NCBI RefSeq assembly: GCF_014648815.1
Contig: NZ_BMRV01000004.1
Span: 496,001 to 560,000, forward strand
Length of the DNA stretch: 64,000 nucleotides
Direction: 5' to 3'
From: Streptomyces flaveolus
GTDB taxonomy: Bacteria > Actinomycetota > Actinomycetes > Streptomycetales > Streptomycetaceae
Shown here: in pieces, positions 58,904-64,000 of the stretch
Position numbering within the stretch: position 1 is the stretch's first letter
Layout: the number at the start of each line of letters is the position of its first letter
Translations under genes and position numbers: made by a program
Notes under the pieces: model-generated
Seen by the model: the letters and a program-made list of their open reading frames with translations, nothing else
Database searches by the model: none
What the model was told of the DNA's origin: nothing

Positions 58904-60823
58904 ATGACCGGTATCGGTGGAGTGGAGATGGGCGCGCAGGCCGCGCGCTCCCGGGCGCTGGCCGTGCTGCGCATCCGCAGCCGGGCGCTGGCCGTGGCCC
59001 TGCTGCCCGCTGCCGCCGCCGTGATCCTGCTCGTGGGCGGTTCCACCGGCCTCCTCGTGGGCGCGGGCTGGGACGCCGCCCGCTGGACCGTGTCCGCGCT
59101 CGCGCTCCTCGTCCTGGTGGCCGCCGCGGGGGTCGCCCTGGTCGTCGCCCGGGCCCGGCCCGCCATGACCCCGACGGTCCCGGTCGCCGAGGAGTCGGCG
59201 CCGGACCTCTACCGGCTGGTGCGCGACCTCGCCGACCGGCTCGAGGTGCCCGCCCCGTCCGCGATAGCGCTCACGCCGGACTGCGACAGCTGGCTGGAGG
59301 ACCGCACCCACCCCGCCCACGGCCCGCCGCCCGAGGAGCGGCACGACGAGGTGGCCGGTTCGGGCGGATCCGCCCACCGCCGCGGTCCCGCCGCGCCCGT
59401 CCTCGTCATCGGCTCGCCCTTCCTGTGGTGGATGCGCGTGGGCGAGCTGCGCGCGGTCCTCGCCCCGGTCGTCGCCGGCACGGGACCGTCGGCGCACCCC
59501 GACATAGCCGCCGCCCGGCGCTTCATACGCGGCCTGGACGCCGCGGTGGCGGTGGCCACGGCGCGGGACCGCTGCCTGTTGTCCCGTACGGTGTGCGCCG
59601 GCCTCGGCCAGGTGTCCCGGCTGCTGCTGCGCGGTTGCCGCGTCCACGCCGCCGAGATGGAGCGGGGGGTCGCGGCGGCCGCCGCCGAGCGCGCCCAGGC
59701 CGTGGACTACGGGCTGCGGATCGTCGCCCAGGAGCAGGTCGGGCTGGCGTACGCGGGCTGGGACCGGCTGCTGACCCGGGTGGCGCTGCCCGCCTGGCGG
59801 ATGGGCCGCTGGCCCGCCCGGCTGGACGTGGGCGTCGTCGCGGCGCTGACGGAGCTGTCCCGCCGCGACCGCCTGGCCGAGGGCTTCGCCTCACGCCTGG
59901 GCGAGCGTCCCGCCTGCGACCTGCTGGAGGAGCCCGGGCTGATCGACGAGTCGGTCTCCCTGCTCGCCGCGCGCCTCTTCCACGGGGGACCGGCGGAGAC
60001 CGGTCCGGACTGGGCGCCGGTGGGCTGGGACGAGTATCCGGAGGAGGTCGTCGACCGGACCTGGCGCGCGGACGCGGCCCGCCTCCACCGCGTCCTCGAC
60101 ACCCTGGGCGTCCGCCGCACCGCCGAGGACACCGCTCCGGGCGCCGACGGCCCCACCCTGGCCCGCGTCCTGGACCATCTCACGGACCGCCCCGCCCCGA
60201 CGACGCCCGGCCCGCCGGCAGACCGTGACGGACACGAGGCCGGCACCCGGCCCGAGGCGGAGACGGGAGCCCGCACGGAGACCGGTGACGGCACCGGCAC
60301 CCCTGCCGAGACCGTGTCAGACGTTCACACCCCCACGCCCCCCGCCGACCACCACCAGCCCCCCGCGCCCGGCACCCCGGCCCCCGGCGACGACGATGAC
60401 GACCTCGCCGACACCACCCCCCGGGGCGCCGCGCTGGCCGCCGGGCTCAGCGCGCAGCTGGCCCGCGAGGGGGCCGGGGCCCCGTCCCCCGCGTCCGGAG
60501 CGACCACGGCACAGGCAGGCCCCGACAGCGCCCTCTGGGACGACCGCGCGCTGCCCCTCCTCCCGCTCCAGCCCCCGCGCACCGGCCGCGAGGTCCTCAC
60601 CGACCACATCACGGCGATGGTGTGCTGCGCCGCGATGGACACCGCGGGAGCCGCTCCCGGTCTCGACTGGCTCGACGGCCCGTCCCTCCTGGTCAACGGC
60701 GTCCGCGCCGCGGACCTGGCCCCCCGCGTCCGCAGCCTCGTCGAGACCGGCGACCCGGCCCCCCTGCGCGCCTGGCTGACCGAGCTCGGCATACGCGCGG
60801 AGAAGCCGGTACGCCTGGTCTGA
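58904..60823 (+). CDS. membrane protein resembling M48 peptidases but without the zinc motif
   Basis: A 639-residue protein with two N-terminal membrane helices (about 28-50 and 58-82) and a cytoplasmic region. Residues about 98-330 follow the layout of M48 (HtpX/BlaR-type) peptidases: LYRLVRDLADRLEVPAPSAI, a strand APVLVIGSPFLWWM, then GELRAVLAPVVAG where M48 enzymes have xELxAVLAHExxH. The two His and the Glu are missing, so no zinc catalysis is expected. The last 250 residues contain an acidic, low-complexity linker and a conserved end (LDWLDGPSLLVNGVRAADLA). ATG 58904 is used. The function is not known. Confidence 0.65.
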   Translation: MTGIGGVEMGAQAARSRALAVLRIRSRALAVALLPAAAAVILLVGGSTGLLVGAGWDAARWTVSALALLVLVAAAGVALVVARARPAMTPTVPVAEESAPDLYRLVRDLADRLEVPAPSAIALTPDCDSWLEDRTHPAHGPPPEERHDEVAGSGGSAHRRGPAAPVLVIGSPFLWWMRVGELRAVLAPVVAGTGPSAHPDIAAARRFIRGLDAAVAVATARDRCLLSRTVCAGLGQVSRLLLRGCRVHAAEMERGVAAAAAERAQAVDYGLRIVAQEQVGLAYAGWDRLLTRVALPAWRMGRWPARLDVGVVAALTELSRRDRLAEGFASRLGERPACDLLEEPGLIDESVSLLAARLFHGGPAETGPDWAPVGWDEYPEEVVDRTWRADAARLHRVLDTLGVRRTAEDTAPGADGPTLARVLDHLTDRPAPTTPGPPADRDGHEAGTRPEAETGARTETGDGTGTPAETVSDVHTPTPPADHHQPPAPGTPAPGDDDDDLADTTPRGAALAAGLSAQLAREGAGAPSPASGATTAQAGPDSALWDDRALPLLPLQPPRTGREVLTDHITAMVCCAAMDTAGAAPGLDWLDGPSLLVNGVRAADLAPRVRSLVETGDPAPLRAWLTELGIRAEKPVRLV

Positions 60824-60987
60824 GGCTGCGACTCCCGGAACCGGACCCTTGAAATCCACTTTCGGTCACTTCGCAACGAACAGTGACAGCACGCGCGCTA
60901 AATGTGATGTGCTGGGACCGATCGCGCACATGGCAAAGGCGTTCGTCATACGCACGACCACGGGGGCACGAGGGAGGGGGCAGTCCC

Positions 60988-62505
60988 ATGGGGCCCGAGC
61001 ACATCCGCCGCTGGGAGTCGGGAGCACTCGCGCACGCCGTCACGGATCCCTTCGGCCAGGGACCCGTCCCCTGGCTGCGCGGCGGTGAGACCTACTTCAG
61101 CGACACCGGTCAGGTCGTCCCCTGGTACGTGGACCCGGACCCCGACCTGGACCCGGCCGGGACCGGATCGCGGACCGGGACGGGCCGGCGGGGCCCCGAG
61201 CGGCGCTCCACCACCGGCGGTCCCCGCGCCGCCGACGACGTCCGCCGCCAGATCAAGGGCTTCACCGCCACCGGAGCCGCCGCCCCCGGCGAGGCCATCG
61301 ACTTCCACATCACCGTCGACCCGCCGCAGGAGTTCAGCGTCGACGTCTACCGGATCGGCCACTACGGGGGAGACGGCGCCGCCAAGATCACCACCAGCCC
61401 CCGCCTGTCCGGCATCGTCCAGCCCCCGCCGCTCACCGCCGACCGCACGGTCTCCTGCCACCACTGGTGGCTGTCCTGGCGGCTGCAGATCCCGTCGTAC
61501 TGGAACATCGGCGCGTACGTCGCCGTCCTCACCACCGCCGACGGCTACCGCTCGCACGTCCCCTTCACGGTCCGCCACGACCACCCGGCCGACCTCCTGC
61601 TGCTCCTGCCGGACATCACCTGGCAGGCGTACAACCTCTACCCGGAGGACGGCCGCACGGGTGCCAGCCTCTACCACGCCTGGGACGAGGAGGGCCGGCT
61701 GCTCGGCGAGGCGGACGCCGCGACGACCGTCTCCTTCGACCGCCCCTACGCGGGCGCCGGCCTGCCCCTGCACGTCGGCCACGCCTACGACTTCATCCGC
61801 TTCGCCGAGCGCTACGGCTACGACATCGCCTACGCCGACGCCCGCGACCTGCACTCCGGCCGCGTCGACCCGACCCGCTACCGGGGCCTGGTCTTCCCCG
61901 GCCACGACGAGTACTGGTCCGCGGCCATGCGCCGCACCACCGAGCTGGCCCGCGAGCACGGCACGTCCCTGGTCTTCCTCTCCGCCAACACCATGTACTG
62001 GCAGGTGGAGCTGGCCCCCTCCCCCTCCGGCGTCCCCGACCGCCTGCTCACCTGCCGCAAGCGCCAGGGCCCCGGCCGGCCCGTGCTGTGGCGGGAGATC
62101 GACCGCGCCGAGCAGCAGCTGCTCGGCATCCAGTACGCCGGGCGCGTCCCCGAACCGCACCCGATGATCGTCCGCAACGCCGGCCACTGGCTCTGGGAGG
62201 CCACCGGCGCCCAGGAGGGCGACGAGATCGAGGACCTGGTCGCCGGCGAGGCCGACCGCTACTTCCCGCGCACCCCGCTCCCCGAGCACGACGAGCGCGT
62301 TCTGCTCGCCCACTCCCCGTACACCGACGTCCACGGCGCCCGGCGCCACCAGGAGACGTCCCTGTACCGGGCGCCGTCCGGCGCCTGGGTCTTCGCGTCC
62401 GGGACGTTCGCCTGGTCCCCGGCCCTGGACCGCCCCGGCCACGTCGACCCGCGGGTGCAGCGGGCCACCGCCAACCTCCTGGACCGCATCTGCAAACGCG
62501 ACTGA
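60988..62505 (+). CDS. N,N-dimethylformamidase beta-subunit-like protein
   Basis: A 505-residue soluble protein of the family that includes the large subunit of N,N-dimethylformamidase. The N-terminal beta domain covers residues about 85-205 (KGFTATGAAAPGEAIDFHIT, FSVDVYRIGHYGGDGA). The main domain has DITWQAYNLYPEDGRTGASL, GLVFPGHDEYWSAAMR, LVFLSANTMYWQVE and the C-terminal GAWVFASGTFAWSPAL, all familiar from this group. ATG 60988 follows GGAGGGGG. The actual substrate in Streptomyces is unknown; carbohydrate or amide cleavage cannot be separated. Confidence 0.8.
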   Translation: MGPEHIRRWESGALAHAVTDPFGQGPVPWLRGGETYFSDTGQVVPWYVDPDPDLDPAGTGSRTGTGRRGPERRSTTGGPRAADDVRRQIKGFTATGAAAPGEAIDFHITVDPPQEFSVDVYRIGHYGGDGAAKITTSPRLSGIVQPPPLTADRTVSCHHWWLSWRLQIPSYWNIGAYVAVLTTADGYRSHVPFTVRHDHPADLLLLLPDITWQAYNLYPEDGRTGASLYHAWDEEGRLLGEADAATTVSFDRPYAGAGLPLHVGHAYDFIRFAERYGYDIAYADARDLHSGRVDPTRYRGLVFPGHDEYWSAAMRRTTELAREHGTSLVFLSANTMYWQVELAPSPSGVPDRLLTCRKRQGPGRPVLWREIDRAEQQLLGIQYAGRVPEPHPMIVRNAGHWLWEATGAQEGDEIEDLVAGEADRYFPRTPLPEHDERVLLAHSPYTDVHGARRHQETSLYRAPSGAWVFASGTFAWSPALDRPGHVDPRVQRATANLLDRICKRD

Positions 62506-62589
62506 CCAGGTCCGCGGCCACCCCGCACGGAGATCGGTCGCCGCATACGGGAGAATCGACGTACTTGGACAGAACCACGGGGAGGAACC

Positions 62590-63486
62590 GTGTCCGGATT
62601 CGTCGAAAAGCCCGAGCCGCTTGAGGTTCCGGGTCTGGTGCATCTGCACACCGGCAAGGTGCGCGACCTGTACCAGAACGAGGCGGGCGACCTCGTGATG
62701 GTCGCCAGCGACCGCATGTCCGCCTACGACTGGGTGCTGCCCACCGAGATCCCCGACAAGGGACGGGTGCTCACCCAGCTCTCCCTGTGGTGGTTCGACC
62801 AGCTCGCCGACCTGGTCCCGGGGCACGTCCTGAGCACCGCGCTGCCCGAGGGCGCCCCCGCCGACTGGCAGGGCCGCACCCTGGTCTGCAAGTCGCTGCG
62901 GATGGTCCCCGTGGAGTGCGTGGCCCGCGGCTACCTCACCGGCTCGGGCCTGGCCGAGTACAACGAGACCCGTACGGTCTGCGGCCTCGCCCTCCCCGAG
63001 GGCCTTGTCGACGGCTCGGAGCTGCCCGCCCCGATCTTCACCCCGGCCACCAAGGCCGAGGTCGGCGAGCACGACGAGAACGTCTCCTACGAGGAGGTCG
63101 CCCGCCAGACCGGCGCGGACACCGCGGCCCGCCTGCGCCAGGCCACCCTGGCCGTCTACTCCCGCGCCCGGGACATCGCCCGCGAGCGGGGGATCATCCT
63201 GGCCGACACCAAGTTCGAGTTCGGCTTCGAGGGCGACGAGCTCATCCTCGCCGACGAGGTCCTCACCCCGGACTCCTCCCGCTTCTGGCCCGCCGACCAG
63301 TGGCAGCCGGGTCGCGCGCAGGCGTCGTACGACAAGCAGTTCGTGCGGGACTGGCTGACCTCGGCGGAGTCCGGCTGGGACCGGAAGAGCGAGCAGCCCC
63401 CGCCGGCGCTGCCGCAGCAGGTCGTGGACGCGACCCGCGCCAAGTACGTCGAGGCCTACGAGCGCCTGACGGGCGTGCGCTGGTAG
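62590..63486 (+). CDS. purC: phosphoribosylaminoimidazole-succinocarboxamide synthase
   Basis: SAICAR synthetase joins CAIR and aspartate with ATP in purine synthesis. The protein of 298 residues has GKVRDLYQNEAGDLVMVASD near the start, SAYDWVLPTEIPDKG, the substrate motif ECVARGYLTGSG, ILADTKFEFGFEGDELILAD, and LTPDSSRFWPADQW. GTG 62590 follows GGGGAGGAACC. It is the second purine gene in the window after purD, probably transcribed from its own promoter. Confidence 0.95.
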   Translation: MSGFVEKPEPLEVPGLVHLHTGKVRDLYQNEAGDLVMVASDRMSAYDWVLPTEIPDKGRVLTQLSLWWFDQLADLVPGHVLSTALPEGAPADWQGRTLVCKSLRMVPVECVARGYLTGSGLAEYNETRTVCGLALPEGLVDGSELPAPIFTPATKAEVGEHDENVSYEEVARQTGADTAARLRQATLAVYSRARDIARERGIILADTKFEFGFEGDELILADEVLTPDSSRFWPADQWQPGRAQASYDKQFVRDWLTSAESGWDRKSEQPPPALPQQVVDATRAKYVEAYERLTGVRW

Positions 63487-63502
63487 GACGCGGAGACACG
63501 AA

Positions 63503-63530
63503 GAAGCCCCCGGCCTGGACCGGGGGCTTC
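63503..63530. terminator. bidirectional hairpin terminator for purC and tRNA-Gly
   Basis: Stem GAAGCCCCCGG / CCGGGGGCTTC with a six-base loop, between the end of purC and the convergent tRNA gene; usable in both directions. Confidence 0.75.
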
Positions 63531-63536
63531 CTCATG

Positions 63537-63612
63537 TGGAGCGAACGACGAGGTTCGAACTCGCGACCTCAACCTTGGCAAGGTTGCGCTCTACCAACTG
63601 AGCTACGTTCGC
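63537..63612 (-). tRNA. tRNA-Gly (GCC)
   Basis: On the minus strand the acceptor GCGAACG (63612-63606) pairs with CGTTCGC (63547-63541). The anticodon stem CAACC/GGTTG encloses TTGCCAA, giving GCC. Encoded CCA follows the discriminator T (63539-63537). Confidence 0.95.
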
Positions 63613-63646
63613 CTGCGCCGCGGGCTTCGCCGTGGTGCGTGAGCCA

Positions 63647-64000
63647 CTATACCCAACCCCGCTCCCGTGCGAGCCGCACTGCCGCGTGCCGGTTCTCCGC
63701 GCCGAGCTTCGTGGCGGCCGACGACAGGTAGTTCCGCACGGTCCCCTCGGCGAGCGCGGCCCGCTCGGCGATCTCCGCGACGGGCGCCCCGTCGGCCGCG
63801 TGCTCCAGCACCTCGGCCTCCCGCGCGGTCAGCGGCGAGTCCCCGGCGGAGATCGCGTCCGCGGCCAACTCCGGGTCGACGTAGCGGTTTCCGGCATGGA
63901 CGGTGCGGATCAGCTCGGCGAGCCGCTGGGCGCTGACCGTCTTGGGGACGAACCCGCGCACACCCGCCGCGAGCGCCCGCTTCAGATGCCCGGGCCGTCC
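63647..64000 (-). CDS. LuxR/NarL-type response regulator, C-terminal part (cut by window end)
   Basis: The visible 117 residues are the end of a response regulator: part of the receiver domain (GHLKRALAAGVRGFVPKTVS, with the conserved Lys) and the NarL-type helix-turn-helix (LTAREAEVLEHAADGAPVAE, then LAEGTVRNYLSSAATKLGAE). The gene starts beyond 64000, so the receiver Asp and any linked sensor kinase are not visible. Confidence 0.88.
   Translation of the reverse strand, partial: GRPGHLKRALAAGVRGFVPKTVSAQRLAELIRTVHAGNRYVDPELAADAISAGDSPLTAREAEVLEHAADGAPVAEIAERAALAEGTVRNYLSSAATKLGAENRHAAVRLARERGWV

Overview
The window is a high-GC actinobacterial chromosome segment. Strong third-position GC, frequent GTG starts, the paired sporulation-type sigma factors, GAF-ANTAR proteins, a subtilisin-inhibitor-like protein and an actinomycete integrative element (AICE) all point to Streptomyces. 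From memory, and not checked against a database, the backbone order (two-component pair, DHA2 efflux, sigN/sigF pair, tadA, upp, dnaX, purD, purC) resembles the SCO4014-SCO4071 region of S. coelicolor.

Layout. 1-36 kb is chromosomal backbone: an SSI-type inhibitor, tRNA-Ser(GCT), tRNA-Arg(ACG) followed by a frameshifted gene remnant, heme A synthase, a DUF2797 protein, an amidohydrolase, and an OmpR/HK pair overlapping a glycolipid-type glycosyltransferase pair. An efflux pump with a TetR regulator, an F420/PPOX protein, STAS and GAF-ANTAR regulators follow. A minus-strand marR-DHA2-yceI run shares an unusual carboxypeptidase-regulatory-like domain. Then come sigN/sigF-like sigma factors, tRNA-Ser(CGA), tadA with its partner, upp, a LytR_C protein, HdeD-like and HhH-GPD proteins. 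A perfect iron box separates a siderophore-interacting protein gene from a penicillin-acylase-like gene and an IucB-like acetyltransferase gene. A CopC-CopD fusion ends this part.

From about 36.46 to 54.65 kb an 18.2-kb AICE sits in the 3' half of tRNA-Ser(GGA). It is bounded by direct repeats of about 113 bp that include the tRNA 3' half and its terminator. Its left end carries low-GC defence-like cargo: a putative HNH modification-dependent nuclease, a DUF262/DUF1524 (GmrSD/SspE-type) protein whose HxxP motif reads NVYP, and an unknown 260-aa protein. A regulatory cluster follows (GntR, HD, Nudix/Pif-like, XRE). The transfer operon then encodes a PycTM-like membrane protein, a DUF2637/SpdB-like protein, an intact GGDEF protein, zinc-binding and coiled-coil proteins, and FtsK/TraB. 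Nine CAGGGAG repeats form a candidate clt, next to a SpdB-like gene and a Cys-rich peptide. Prim-pol and helicase genes follow, then an iteron array (candidate origin), Xis and a tyrosine integrase.

54.7-64 kb returns to backbone: SRP RNA, dnaX, purD, an apparent M48-like protein lacking its zinc motif, an N,N-dimethylformamidase-like protein, purC, tRNA-Gly(GCC) and the end of a LuxR-type response regulator.

The strongest candidates for something new are the GGDEF/PycTM pair with HD and Nudix enzymes inside a conjugative element, and the DUF262/HNH/membrane-protein cargo beside them.
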